Shown here one piece after another: positions 44,705 to 56,337 of a stretch of 64,000 bases of DNA; the stretch's first letter is position 1, and each line of letters opens with the position of its first letter. Position numbers and translations under genes: made by a program. The notes under the pieces are model-generated. The model saw only the letters and a list, made by a program, of their open reading frames with translations, made no database searches and was not told where the DNA came from. Origin of the DNA: Dendrocalamus latiflorus (lineage: Eukaryota > Streptophyta > Magnoliopsida > Poales > Poaceae). The DNA lies in NCBI GenBank assembly GCA_017311315.1, contig CM029636.1, forward strand, positions 19,726,139-19,790,138, given 5' to 3'.

Positions 44705-45945
44705 TGTTTTATTTGAGGAGTCTCAGGGTTGGTCATTCTAGTTTCAACAATGTTTTACTAGAATCTACCCTTCTTTACTAAGATGTAGCACACTAGTAGA
44801 GGAAAGGTTCATTTACTTTAAGTTGTAGAGAGTTAGGCTAACCTCACTTTTAGGGTTAGAGCACAACCATAAGAGCAAATAACACCAAGAAACCAAAATA
44901 GGCAAAAAGACCCAAATCCTACACTACCTGGGTCTATCGTGCCTAGCCACGCATCAGAACCTGCTCTCAAGACTGCCCAAACTGTGTGTTTAGGGATGCT
45001 CAGAGCTTGCCTTTGAGTGTGAATCTACACTACCCTAGATCTATGTGCCCAAACGTGCTCAAGAACTCTCTCTTGAGATAATCTAAACTACGCGTTTGGA
45101 AAGTGCTCAGGACTCATCCCTGAGTACGCCCAAGACTTCATTCCTGGGTATGCCCGTGCTACGCACCTGGAAGCGCTACGAACCACTCATTTGGGAAATC
45201 TGATATTCAAAAATGGGGAAATTGCTTTTACATTGTTAGCCCCCATTAATTTTTGTTTCCTTAGTTATGTTTGCTTTCTTTTGGAGGGCTAACGAGTATT
45301 TTTCAGTGATATAGATGAAGAGGTAAGAATTTTATAGGTATGGTCCACATTTATCCAAAAGTGGAAGAAACGTCTATGCCAGAATTCTAGCTTCATGCCT
45401 CTAGTCCAAGCACTACAATCTACTGTTTATAGAAATAGTCCAGCCTCGAGGCCTCAAGCAACCTATCCTATGTTGAGTTGCAAGCATACCAGGTTAATTG
45501 AGTAATGGTAGTTATGATGAGATGCACAGGTACACTTTAACTGGATGCCACAGAATGAACTAAATGACAACTATAAATAATAGATACTACCATTTGAATT
45601 ACAAGCTTAAATGCTAATATAATGCTCCCCTAGAGATGAAATGAACTCATGCAACACCAAAATGCAACAACTAAGCACAATCAGCTTACACCGACAGGAC
45701 TCTGCATACCCCAGGAGGATCACACTAACTGTGGGCTCACGGCCTCCCTCTCCTCAGGGTCACTCTCCTTCTCCTCTCCCCATCCCCGTCTTCTCCCTTA
45801 TCTCCATTCTCCCCTCTCCCATCAGGCCCTTGGCTACTACTAGCTCCCCACCCAACTACTTGGCTGCTACTGGGGTCACTAAAACAAATTCGGTAGAGCT
45901 TATCTATAGTGACTGAGTCTCGGACTGGGCCGAGGTGAATGATGA
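44705..45945. other. Unassigned region
   Basis: Nothing I recognise. Likely the 5' leader and LTR remains of the minus-strand gypsy gag, with repeated short words (CTACACTACCTGGGTCTA, CTACACTACCCTAGATCTA) suggesting an old internal duplication. A C/T-rich part at 45720-45850 keeps frames open by composition. Confidence 0.3.
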
Positions 45946-46861
45946 TGTTGAAAGCATCTAGGCCCCTAAAAATAGTTTTGGTAATTAATTAATTTATGTG
46001 AATATGAGACTAACATGTTTAATGAGTGTTTAAAGGTTAAGTCCATATGTGGGTGACAAGATGCAAGCCAAAGGATAAATGTGAAGACCAAAAATGGCTC
46101 AAGGCAAAGGTAGACTTAGAATAGGATCCCTTTCTATTTTTACCAGTCTTAGGAGAAAAGCTGAAAGACCGGATTATAGGCTAGATAATCGTATCATAAA
46201 GAGGGATCATAGCAAGTAGCTTGATAGCAAAATTTATGTGCCATTTGGATCAAACTAGGAGCATGCATTCTTTAAAAATTTGTTTTAAAACCAAAACTGT
46301 GCTCTGTCTGAAAGAGCGGTAGTACCGTAGATTTCAACGTCGGAACTACCACAGAGCGGTAGTTCCGCAGGCAAAATCGGTACTACCGGTGACCGAAAGC
46401 TCCGAAATCCGAGCGGAGCCGTTTTTTCCAGAGAGCACCCTCTGGATGCATTTTAGATTTCGCAGGAATAAAAGTACCTGCGATTTTAACGCTGGAACTA
46501 CCGCTGGGTGCGGTAGTTCTGCTGTCCGGAGTGGTACTTCCGGAGCCCGGAAGCTCCGGTGGCAGAGCGGAGACTTTTTCCAGAGAGCTCCATGTTTGGG
46601 GACTTTGGGAGTTCGGCCCAAGCGGTAGTATCGTGCCGACTTTGCGGAATTACCGCAGAGCGGTAGTACCGGATTTTACAACGACGGTAGTACCGCGCTG
46701 ACTTTCCAACGGTCACTGCAGAGCCTCTGACATAGCCGTTCTGCCATGCCAGATAGGGCAGCGGAACTACCGGCAATAGGCCGGCGGTAGTTCCGCTCGC
46801 CCTGAATTTTCTAGAATTTATTCCAAATGGCTAGTTTTGGTTGGTGAGGGGTATAAATACC
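45946..46861 (+). mobile_element. Truncated copia LTR with CGGTAGTACCG dyads
   Basis: Begins TGTTGAAAGCATCTAGG and continues for about 0.9 kb to a TATA box (GGTATAAATACC, 46849-46860), immediately after which copia RNase H sequence begins. The rest of the LTR and nearly the whole polyprotein are missing. At least nine copies of the dyad-symmetric GCGGTAGTACCG or variants lie in 46310-46800. Confidence 0.7.
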
Positions 46862-47437
46862 CGTACCACTGTTCAAGGCCAGGCGGTGAAGCGCATCCTT
46901 CGGTACCTTCGAGCTACCATTGACTATGGTATCTGGTACTCTTCCTCGTCCTGTCTTTCCCTCAGAGCTTATTCGGACGCAGACTTTGCTGGCTGTAGGA
47001 TAGATAGGAAGAGCACTTCTGGCACCTGCCAATTCATTGGCACTTCTCTTGTTTTCTGGTCTTCGAGGAAGCAGTCCGGTGTTGCACAGTCCACCGCAGA
47101 GGCCGAGTACGTTGCTGCTGCCAGTTGTTGCAGCCAGGTACTTTGGATGGTCTCGACCCTGCGGGACTTTGGGTTAGTTATCGATAGTGTTCCACTCTTT
47201 CGTGATAACACTTCTACGATTAACATTGCTAAGAACCCAGTGCAGCATGCCCGGACCAAGCATATTGATATTAGATATCACTTCCTTAGAGATCATGTAG
47301 AGAAGGGTGACATCGTGCTCCAGTTTGTGGAGAGTGATCACCAGTTGGCTGATATCTTTACCAAGCCATTAGATAGTTTTAGGTTTTCAACTCTGCGGGG
47401 AGAGCTTGGGGTGGCTTGTCCTTATGGACTGTTGTGA
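46862..47437 (+). pseudogene. Ty1/copia RNase H, C-terminal polyprotein fragment
   Basis: About 190 residues in an open frame: AVKRILRYLRATIDYGIWYSS, AYSDADFAG, KSTSGTCQF, QSTAEAEYVAAASCCSQVLWM, NIAKNPVQHARTKHIDIRYHFLRDHVEKGD, DHQLADIFTKPLD, LRGELGVACPYGLL. These are the complete copia RNase H landmarks through to the natural C-terminus. The catalytic acidic residues (SDAD, AEAEY) are present. It is joined directly to an LTR promoter, so a transcript could start just upstream, but no start codon context supports a product. A gag-only element inserted 40 bp after the stop. Confidence 0.9.
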
Positions 47438-47477
47438 GGGGGAGCTTTGGGCTTTACTGCTTTATTATATTAATTAT

Positions 47478-48375
47478 TGATGTGACGATGGCCCGATCTT
47501 TCGAGAGGTACTGATAAGTCGATTGTGGAGATCTCGACATTGATGATCCAAAGGCTCTGACCAAAACAGATCGAACCCCTCGCAATCACTACACCACTGC
47601 TCCGTTGGTTATCAACCGTGCCGAACACGATTGACCTCGCCAAGAAGGCTATCTCCTGCAAGCGAATCGAGAACACAAGCAAGAGAGTACAAGATGCAAT
47701 CTGAAATTGCGAATAAATATTAAGTTCACAAGTTGGGGTCTCGCAAACCGATGAACGGCGAAACTGTTCAAAGACAGATTAATCTAAGCAAAACCCGAGG
47801 AAAACTAAAGGGGTGTGGCCTCCTTAAATAGGGGAGGGGGAAGCCACACTTATCTAATGAAAAGGGATGTAGTACTATTCCTAGTTACTGTTCACGCGCG
47901 TGGTACTGTTCACATGAACAGTACCGGCCCAAATAGCCCAAGTTACAAGGCCCTCGGCCCACTTTGAGTAGGACTGGAAAAGTGATGTGGCTTGTTTCGC
48001 AGATTCTGATCTGCTCGAGTGGAGTTTCGAGGTGAGACTAGATCCATCTGAAAGTAGACTCCAATATCTTTCCAACGAGTACTCACGGGCCCCGAGAAGC
48101 CTTCTGGATCAAAAGTTATGGCCATTTGAAGTTGGCTTGTCAAGCTGAATCCGAATTGATCTGGAGGCCGAATTGGATTTCAAAACCTGTCCAAGTTGAA
48201 CCCTTGCTTCAATTGGTTCCAAAGTGATGTGGTGCTACAAATATATATATTTTCATCATTAGGTAGCATCATATTCTCATTTAAAATATGTTGAAGTTGA
48301 AGAAACGAATTCACCTTTAGTTCATTCTTGATATTGGCCGCTATGGTCGTACGTGTTGGTGGCGTGGTCACATCA
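47478..48375 (-). repeat. 3' LTR of complete gag-only element
   Basis: 898 bp. It has the same length as its partner. Substitutions are mostly C/T or G/A transitions. Confidence 0.94.
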
Positions 48376-48389
48376 TCCTCCCCTTCTTG
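48376..48389 (-). other. Polypurine tract
   Basis: Minus-strand CAAGAAGGGGAGGA directly before the 3' LTR, the priming site for plus-strand DNA. A second purine tract lies at about 48637-48660, near the gag stop. Confidence 0.85.
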
Positions 48390-48668
48390 ATGGAAAACTG
48401 TCCTCGGTTTTAACATATGTGTAGTGTCACGTATTGCATGATCTTGATCATAAATCTTGGTGTATGATAACAAACGCAACAAACTCTCATTACGTAATAT
48501 CATAAGTTCTTTATCAAATAAAGTAAAATCTCTTTGAAACGAGCTCACCTCATAATTTAAGTGATGCGTAGGAGCTCTTGTAATTGTAACAACAAGTAAA
48601 GCAAATATGGTTGTATCCATAGGGTTCATGTTCTTATCATCCTCCCCTTCTTGCAAACAAAGCCGTCC
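48390..48668 (-). other. Non-coding 3' internal part of gag-only element
   Basis: About 280 bp between the gag stop and the polypurine tract. It matches 6358-6640 and 1756-2010. A frame remains open through it into the LTR (158 codons), but the plus-strand relatives share the same openness across LTR sequence, so I do not call a gene. Confidence 0.6.
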
Positions 48669-50846
48669 TCAGCTTTTGATAAGCTGAAAAAATGGTAACA
48701 AAGAAGCCAAGGTGTATGCATGGTATATGTATATGTCATCCGTTTTAACAGTTCTTCGTTGTTGCACAATTAATGTTATAAAACAGCAATGATCATAAAA
48801 GCTCGTTGTATTATTAACCCAAAAGTAATCATATATGTTAATGAGCAATTCAAAATTTCTCACACAATAATTATTGCAACTTGTTTTGCAAATGTAAGTG
48901 AAGCATTTATGCAATTCAAATCTTTGAATTTGTAAACTTGTAGTGGTGGCACATATGGGCAAAACTACAACTTTTGGAATCAAGCAAAGTTCATCTATAT
49001 AATCATATCTCAATCGAACAATAGCAAATTCATCTAGTAAGAGTGAAGAGCTTTGTATGTTCGGCCATAATTCATCATCTTTATTCAGATTGTCTATACT
49101 AGATGGTGCAAAAAGAGATGAACACATAGGCATTGAATGAGTACTAAATTTTACTTCCCTCTCACATTCAACATGATTCAGCATACAAGAATTGTTGTCC
49201 CAAACAACAAGTTTCAATTCATCTATGTGATCACAAGTTATGCATATTCGATATACAAGAAATTGATTTTCCACACCATAATCTCCAATCAAATTAAACT
49301 TATATCCAGTGGTGTAGGTACTAAATAAGAATTTCGAACATGCAAGTTCAGAAACTTTCTCCATAGCATGTGACAATTTCATAGGTAGATCCAACATGAT
49401 GTAACACAATGAATTAGCAGGAGAAATTCTAGTCAAAACTTCTTTATGTGTTATTAATTTAACATGTGCAAAATTATGAGAATTTAGATCAGCACATGGT
49501 TTATTTAAGTCAACACAAGGAATATCAAAAGATTGCACTACAACAGGTATATACTCACAAGGTTGCTCTATGTCTTGTTGTAGCACCAAATCAATACCGT
49601 GAGCGATGATAGTACCATGTTCTTTACCTTTTTGGCTCTCCTCAGATGATGTAAGTGCATCCATCTCCTTATCTTCATTCTCAACCAATGGGGTCAGTGA
49701 TTCAATCAGCTCATGCTCTTCTTTGGCATGGTTCTCAACTACCTGCAAGTTGTTAGTCACAGAAAATGGCACAAACACATGTTTGTTCTCATGTTCATCA
49801 CCACTACCTGCAAGGTTAGCTGCAAGAGCATATTCATCCTCAACATCACTAGCACTTACATAACCACCATCTTCTGTCGTAATGTACGCCCGCTGACTTG
49901 TGCAATCTCTCATGACGTGGCCCATCCCTTTACAACGGTGGCACACAATGCCCGTTGTACGGCCCGTCGAAGCAATCGATGAAGAGCTCTTTGCTGGTGC
50001 TTGCACACTAGTAGATTTGCTTGTCTCGGGTGCGTGTGATGGTGGCGGCGGTGCTGCTGAACGCGCCCTACTCACAGAGGGGGCAGCAGCTCGACAAATA
50101 GGTGGTGGGGCTATCTTGGCTCGCCCAGGCGTTGATCTCGATGTAGACATACCTCCAAAGTTGCTCCTTGTCCTTTGTTGCCTACCCTGCAATTCTTTTT
50201 CTGCAAGCACAGCAAGCTGGAACAACTGGTTGATAGTAGTAAAATCTTTATAATAAACAATGTCCTGAAGTTCACGCCGTAACCCCCCGTAAAAACGACA
50301 AATCTTATCCTCCTCATCTTCTACAACATTACAACGCAACATGCCTATTTGTAGTTCTTGATAATATTCCTCGACAGATTTATTACCTTGGTCTAAGCAC
50401 TGCAATTTCTTTTGCATTTCATGTTTAAAAGTAGGAGGAACAAATCTAGCACGCATAGCTTCTTTTAACCGCTTCCATGTATCAGGTTGTAAGCGCATGG
50501 TACCCATATCATTCCACCAGATAATAGCAAAGTCCTTAAACTCACTAGTAGCTTGTCTAACTCTATGTTGCTCAGGAACCAAGTGAGAATTAAACTTCTG
50601 CTCTACCGTCATCTCCCAATCAAGATATATTTCAGCATCATAAAGACCAGAAAAAGATGGAATGATAAATTTGACTTTAGCAAAAGGGTCATGATTAGAA
50701 CGATCATTATGGTGCTGAAAATTATTACCTCTCATACCGTGACGGTTTTGATGTAGGCGGTGTCGTGGGCGTGCATCTTGGGCAGCAAATGAAGCACTTG
50801 CGTCGCGGTTTTGTCTCTCATTATCATCAGACAACCCACCTGTCAT
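48669..50846 (-). CDS. gag: Gag protein of gag-only retrotransposon
   Basis: One open frame of 725 residues starting MTGGLSDD. Retrotrans_gag-like capsid region at about 60-200 (YLDWEMTVEQKF, FKDFAIIWWNDM, ARFVPPTFKHEMQKKLQ, SVEEYYQEL), a Ser/Pro/Ala-rich linker, a CX2CX4HX4C zinc knuckle (CHRCKGMGHVMRDC) at about 300-313, then roughly 410 residues of unknown function with an acidic part (EEHELIESLTPLVENEDKEMD) and no protease D[ST]G. It would package element RNA into particles. Compared with the plus-strand copy, about 200 bp (67 codons) near the start are deleted between GATGAT and AATGAG, which preserves the frame and uses the upstream ATG. The long tail is conserved among copies, so it probably has a role. 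Confidence 0.88.
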   Translation of the reverse strand: MTGGLSDDNERQNRDASASFAAQDARPRHRLHQNRHGMRGNNFQHHNDRSNHDPFAKVKFIIPSFSGLYDAEIYLDWEMTVEQKFNSHLVPEQHRVRQATSEFKDFAIIWWNDMGTMRLQPDTWKRLKEAMRARFVPPTFKHEMQKKLQCLDQGNKSVEEYYQELQIGMLRCNVVEDEEDKICRFYGGLRRELQDIVYYKDFTTINQLFQLAVLAEKELQGRQQRTRSNFGGMSTSRSTPGRAKIAPPPICRAAAPSVSRARSAAPPPPSHAPETSKSTSVQAPAKSSSSIASTGRTTGIVCHRCKGMGHVMRDCTSQRAYITTEDGGYVSASDVEDEYALAANLAGSGDEHENKHVFVPFSVTNNLQVVENHAKEEHELIESLTPLVENEDKEMDALTSSEESQKGKEHGTIIAHGIDLVLQQDIEQPCEYIPVVVQSFDIPCVDLNKPCADLNSHNFAHVKLITHKEVLTRISPANSLCYIMLDLPMKLSHAMEKVSELACSKFLFSTYTTGYKFNLIGDYGVENQFLVYRICITCDHIDELKLVVWDNNSCMLNHVECEREVKFSTHSMPMCSSLFAPSSIDNLNKDDELWPNIQSSSLLLDEFAIVRLRYDYIDELCLIPKVVVLPICATTTSLQIQRFELHKCFTYICKTSCNNYCVRNFELLINIYDYFWVNNTTSFYDHCCFITLIVQQRRTVKTDDIYIYHAYTLASLLPFFQLIKS

Positions 50847-51932
50847 GGTTAGTAGAAAACAAAAGACAACACAAAGGTATTATCCCTATGCACTACTAGG
50901 TGGTGGAAGGTGGAATCACATATTCTCAAGCGTCTTACTACACTCTTACAAGTGTTCTTACCGATGCAGCAGGTGGTACAACCGGTGGCTGGTTCGTGAT
51001 ACCGTGTCGAGCGTGGGTACGATTGCAAGAGGGAACCTGTTCTGATCAAGAGTAGGTGTAGCTTGGAAGGCACAATATGGTAGCAATGGATAACAATCAG
51101 TTAATTTCAGAATTGCATAGAATTGAATTATAGTCCGTATCTAACACTTAGCCTATGTTGCTGATCAACCAAGAATGGAAGAAGATTAAAAACAAGTGTA
51201 TGGCAATGTGTATGAGTGGTAAATACAAGATAATTCAATCCAATGCAATCTGGAATTGAAGAACACAAGGATTGACCCAAAACTGAAAACTGAAGATTTC
51301 TGTCCACTGGACAGTACGTCGGTATTTTGGCCGTAACTTTTTGTCAGATGACTTTTTTCCACTGATTATTTTTTTCTCTGTTTTCTGATGGCTTTTTATA
51401 CAGATTTTCTTTTGGGGCCAACTTCCAAAACCCGACGCAGAAATTCGCACAAAAATCACAACTGCTGACTGTTGCAGATTCAAAACAGATAACTGGGTCA
51501 ACTTTCACCGCATATATCTCTTAACTGCCTTGCTGGAATGACGTGCAATTTTACAGATAGATGGATAAGGAATTTTTGAATCTAATGGCGGTGGTCTCAC
51601 TCAAAAAGAATCTCGGAATCAAAAGATATGGCGTTTTTGGTGGCGGCTGCAGAGAAAGGAAAAATCAGCCGAATTTGGAAATTAGGGTTTGGGGTGGGGA
51701 ATTTTTCTTTTGTTTGGATTTTTAATGGAACACAGATATGACCAGCAACTAGACAATGCTAATATGAACACAAATTCAATTTAGCAAACCAAAACTAACA
51801 GATTGAAAGGCACAACGGGGTTTGGACAGCGGAATTAATTCTTTTTGTGGGGCAATATTTTTTTTTGGACTATAGGAAATAAAAACCAATCTACTAACTA
51901 GGGATACAAGAATTACCTCACGGGCAACCGTT
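50847..51932 (-). other. Leader of complete gag-only element
   Basis: About 1.1 kb between primer-binding site and gag, matching 2939-4000 at high similarity. It includes a short frame of 88 codons (51235-51501) in common with the other copies, but with different breaks. No coding call. Confidence 0.7.
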
Positions 51933-51944
51933 GCTCTGATACCA
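51933..51944 (-). other. Primer-binding site
   Basis: Minus-strand TGGTATCAGAGC, two bases after the 5' LTR end. Initiator tRNA-Met type. Confidence 0.92.
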
Positions 51945-51946
51945 AC

Positions 51947-52844
51947 TGATGTGACGATGGCCCGATCTTCCGAGAGATACTGATAAGTCGATTGTGGAGA
52001 TCTCGACGTTGATGATCCAAAGGCTCCGACCAAAACAGATCGAACCCCTCGCAATCACTACACCACTGCTCCGTTGGTTATCAACCGTGCCGAACACGAT
52101 TGACCTCGCCAAGAAGGCTATCTCCTGCAAGCGAATCGAGAACACAAGCAAGAGAGTACAAGATGCAATCTGAAATTGCGAATAAATATTAAGTTCACAA
52201 GTTGGGGTCTCGCAAACCGATGAACGGCGAAACTGTTCAAAGACAGATTAATCTAAGCAAAACCCGAGGAAAACTAAAGGGGTGTGGCCTCCTTAAATAG
52301 GGGAGGGGGAAGCCACACTTATCTAATGAAAAGGGATGTGGTACTATTCCTAGTTACTGTTCACATGCGTGGTACTGTTCACATGAACAGTACCAGCCCA
52401 AATAGCCCAAGTTACAAGGCCCTCGGCCCACTTTGAGTAGGACTGGAAAAGTGACGTGGCTTGTTTCGCAGTTTCTGATCTGCTCGAGTGGAGTTTGGAG
52501 GTGAGACTAGATCCATCTGAAAGTAGACTCCAAGATCTTTCCAACGAGTACTCACGGGCCCCGAGAAGCCTTCTGGATCAAAAGTTATGGCCGTTTGAAG
52601 TTGGCTTGTCAAGCTGAATCCGAATTGATCTGGAGGCCGAATTGGATTCCAAAACCTGTCCAAGTTGAACCCTTGCTTCAATTGGTTCCAAAGTGATGTG
52701 GTGCTACAAATATATATATATTCATCGTTAGGTAGCATCATATTCTCATTTAAAATATGTTGAAGTTGAAGAAACGAATTCACCTTTAGTTCATTCTTGA
52801 TATTGGCCGCTATGGTCGTACGTGTTGGTGGCGTGGTCACATCA
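51947..52844 (-). repeat. 5' LTR of complete gag-only element
   Basis: 898 bp, ends as in the 3' LTR. Followed on the plus strand by target duplication ATTAT. Confidence 0.94.
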
Positions 52845-52849
52845 ATTAT

Positions 52850-54496
52850 GCTCTTACTCCTTTCTGTTGCATTGCATTTTGGGTGCATTTGGGATAGTCC
52901 TTCTAGTATAGGTTAGAGTGGTCTTCTTGTTTAGCGTTCAGACTTCTTACTCTTATCTTGTGATTCTAGGATGCTGCTTATTAGCTGTTCTCTTCTCACT
53001 AGGTTGAGCTCACTCACTGCTTATAGGTTCTAGCAAGGGTTGGGCCACCCCTGGGTAGATAGGATACATGTTTGCTCTCTAGTGTATTAGATGATCAGTT
53101 GATAGTCCTAGAGTCATATGGGGTAGATGAGAGTCAGTCTAAGCCATAGTATCCTCTATATCTTGTCTATGCTTTAAGGACTGCCTTTTCTGATTTATTT
53201 CCCAGCCTCTCGTTTTTATTGCTTTGGTTCAGGGGGAGTTCATTTGGGAGCTTCTGGAGCTTAATTTTGACATAACTCAACTTGAACTAAAAGTTGCATC
53301 ACATATTGAGGGGGAGCTGGATTTTCTTGCATGTCATTCTGCATTGTAAATAACTACATGGAGCCTTGATTATTATCCCTTCATGACATATTTACATCAC
53401 TTTACATCCTGTCATGATTTGTGCTCCATTGCTAGATTGATCATGACTTCATATGTGTAGACTAGCTTTTGCCATGATGAGTTAATTAAAATTGCTCAAC
53501 TTGAATTAAAACTTCTCATGTTAGTTCTCGAGACTAGTCTTTCTTTAGTTATCCTTTTATGATTCATGCCATGTCAAATAGGCTGAGTTGAGTCTTGAAT
53601 CTCTATTGAGCTTTAGATCGAGCTATGATAGTTCTTGATGATTGCATAAATTAGTACAACCATTTATGAATGCAAAAAGATCTCTTTTGTGCGAAAAAAC
53701 TGATCTCACCAATTCTTTCTCATGAGACTGCTTGCCATTGCACAAGGCATGAACTCAGGGGGAGTTTTGGATGACCAAGACTATCTTTTTAAGCTTCTTG
53801 CTTGGAGTGGTCGCATAAGGCTTGAGATCTAGCACATGACTAAAACAAAAATCTGATTCGAAACAATCATGAAATTTCTAAAGCAAAATATGTCAAATGT
53901 GCTCAATTTGCTAAAAAGTACAAGACTTACGAGTACATGAACCAATGTCTCATTCTTGAACTTGTAGCACTCTATTTTGACTCAATACTAGCTTCTTAGT
54001 TCCACTTAGCTTATTGACATGTCTCGAATCATCTTTGGATACCTTTAGCTAGACTAGAATCATGGTTGACTTGACATGCTAAGAAATTCGACTAAAATTT
54101 CAAATTGTAACTTATTTGGTTTAGCTGGCTTATATATATCCTATCATGATCTAGATAGCATGTTTATGACTTATGGCTTGATGTAATCCTCATATGGTCA
54201 TTTTGGATAATCTTCATGGCTCTAAATGCTTAGAATAAACCAACTTCAACCATTTCATCCTTTATCATGACTTATTCTCTCTTTTGCATCCTTGATGTGT
54301 TTATTGCCAAAAGGGGGAGAATAGTGGTAGAAAAAGCCATTTTGGGAACTTTGAGGAAAACTTGCTCTTTCTTTTGCTCCTTGTGTCAACATGGTCATTA
54401 GCATCATTTTCTTCCTTTGGACCATATTTGACTTTCTTATCAAACTCAACTTTGTGCTTTTTCTGTGTTTGTCAATATACTCATCAAGGGGGAGAT
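52850..54496 (+). other. 3' untranslated internal region of copia element
   Basis: Continues the copia sequence interrupted at 47477. Long, non-coding, with repeated GGGGGAG purine tracts (GGTTCAGGGGGAGTT, TGAGGGGGAGCTGG, CAGGGGGAGTTTTGG) and ending AAGGGGGAGAT just before the LTR, the polypurine tract. Long 3' regions with several such tracts are usual for SIRE/Maximus-type copia elements. No env-like frame is visible. Confidence 0.7.
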
Positions 54497-56337
54497 TGAT
54501 GGACCATGTGGTTGTGACCCCATGTGTGTGATGAGTAATTGACATCGGTTTAAGTCGAGTTTTGGTTTGTGTGGTTCGGACCATGTTGTTGCGTGGTGCA
54601 ATCGGGCTCGGTCGGACCTAGTCAAACCTGGTCAAAGTGATTAGGATGCATATTCTGGTAATTTGACAGGTTTGGGCTATTTCATGTTTAATGAGATTCA
54701 TTGATGCTATTTATGCTTTCATGTGTCGAGCGGTGCTATTTGATGTGTTTCTTGTCTGTGTTGGCTGCAGGACGTCAAGGCGGAGCCGTGGCGAGACACG
54801 AGGTGACCGGACTAGACACGGGCGGTGTCGAGGTCAGAACAGTCGGATGTGTCGAAGACGGCGGGGACTCGAGGTGGCTACGAGGCTTGCGAGGCAAGGA
54901 ATGAGGAAACTTCCCGGAAGGTGCAGGAGGGGCGTTTTGGGGAATACGCAAAGCTGCACTAAAGGAAGCGTATTATGGGTAAAGCATTGGAGTTGTTGTG
55001 GCTTAATGGGCAAAGCAAATTTCAAACCCATTAGTGAGAGAATATAAGGAGGGTGTCTCCTTGCATGGTCTTCATGGCTTTGGGAAAGGATTGAGACTTT
55101 TGCTTTGTGTCTTTACTGGGTGAGGGTTGGTAGGAGAGGGTAGAGCTTCGTTTGTTTTCTCTGTCCCCTGTATGTGTTCTTGAGTGAGGATGTATGGGAG
55201 TTCTTGATCATTCAAGCATGTATGGGGAAGTGGAGAGGGTGTGAGTTGTTTCTCCTTTGTAACCATGTATCTCTCTTCCTCAATATCAATCTGAGATGGT
55301 TTGTTTGAGTTTGATCGAGCTCCTGTCTCTCTGTTGGTTTTACTCTTCGATGTCCTCTCTGGTTGATTTCTTGACTTTTGTGTTTTGAGTTGTTTCTCGT
55401 TGAGAAGGCCCAAAATGGGTTGCTCTGAGATGGGAATAGACCCCAAGATCATTTGATCAATTTTTCCCTTGAGCAAATCAAATGAATCAATGATTCTCCA
55501 TTTTCAACTTCTCTATTCTTCATTTCTTGTTTCTAGGGTTTAGGGAGAATCTTGATTCCCTTCTCAAGATGGCATGAGTTTTGGCCTTGGAAGTCCTTAG
55601 GGTATTGCTTTCTTTTCTGCAAAGTCTCATGTGCAAAGGTCTTGAGATTAGAGAGGAATTTGGGTTTTGGTTCAGTTCTTGCAAAAGTTTCAGTTTTTGT
55701 CAAGAATCTGAATTTCTTGTTCTTGAGGTGGATTCTCTTGGTTCTTTTAGTTCCTTTTGCTATTTAGGTTGTCTCCCTTCTGTTCTGGGCCAAAAAGATC
55801 AGGGGGAACCTTGAATTGCTCTGAGGGTTGAAGTCTGGAAAATCTGCATTTTTGTCTGAATTTCAGCCTCTGCTGTCTGAAACCCGACGGGCGGTCTGAC
55901 CGGCATGAGACCAGCGGTCTGACTGGTTGGACACCGGCGGTCAGACCGACGGCTAGGGAGCGGTCTGACCGGCCCATATAAGGCGGTCTGACCGGCCCCA
56001 AGTGTTTGCTGCTATTTTTTTTGTGTGCTGGGTGTTGGGTTTCCTTTCTAATGCTTAATGCCTTGTTCTGCCCTCTGGTATTTTGAGGATCCAGAAAGTT
56101 AGAATCTCTACTCTTCATAGCTTTTGTAGCCTTGGGAGAGAAGAGAGTTTGTGGATACCTTCTTTGGCTTCTCTTGTGCCTTATCCTTTCCATTGCATGT
56201 TTGCAGTTCCAGAGTCCTTGAGCATTTCCTTTTCATAGCTGGCATAGCTATTGGAAGGGAAACTCAGGTGGAAGCCTAGAGGGCAAGTTTTTTAAAGGTC
56301 GACATTCACCCCCCTCTGTCGCCATTTCGGTCCAACA
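54497..56337 (+). repeat. 3' LTR of copia element
   Basis: About 1841 bp, TGATGGACC to GGTCCAACA. It is the same family as the solo LTR at 18543-20345 in opposite orientation. It contains five or six CGGTCTGACCG or CGGTCAGACCG dyads in 55885-56000. The element's own 5' LTR is missing; the LTR at 45946 begins differently and is a different copia family, so the body here is a chimera or a multiple-deletion product. Confidence 0.88.

Larger units (their letters stand above)
47478..52844 (-). mobile_element. Complete gag-only (TR-GAG type) LTR retrotransposon
   Basis: 5367 bp with two 898-bp LTRs (about 15 differences by eye, nearly 98 percent identical), inverted ends TGATGTGAC/GTCACATCA, perfect target duplication ATTAT (47473-47477, 52845-52849), primer-binding site, polypurine tract and one long gag gene. 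There is no protease, RT, RNase H or integrase. This is the architecture described for TR-GAG non-autonomous elements of plants, mobilised by enzymes of a gypsy partner. It interrupts the copia 3' region. Its relatives make the tandem block at 1756-8019. Confidence 0.95.

Noticed and set aside
55552..55814. Plus-strand hydrophobic frames (71-77 codons) in the copia 3' LTR
   Set aside because: They lie in LTR sequence whose sister copy at 18543-20345 does not keep the frame.
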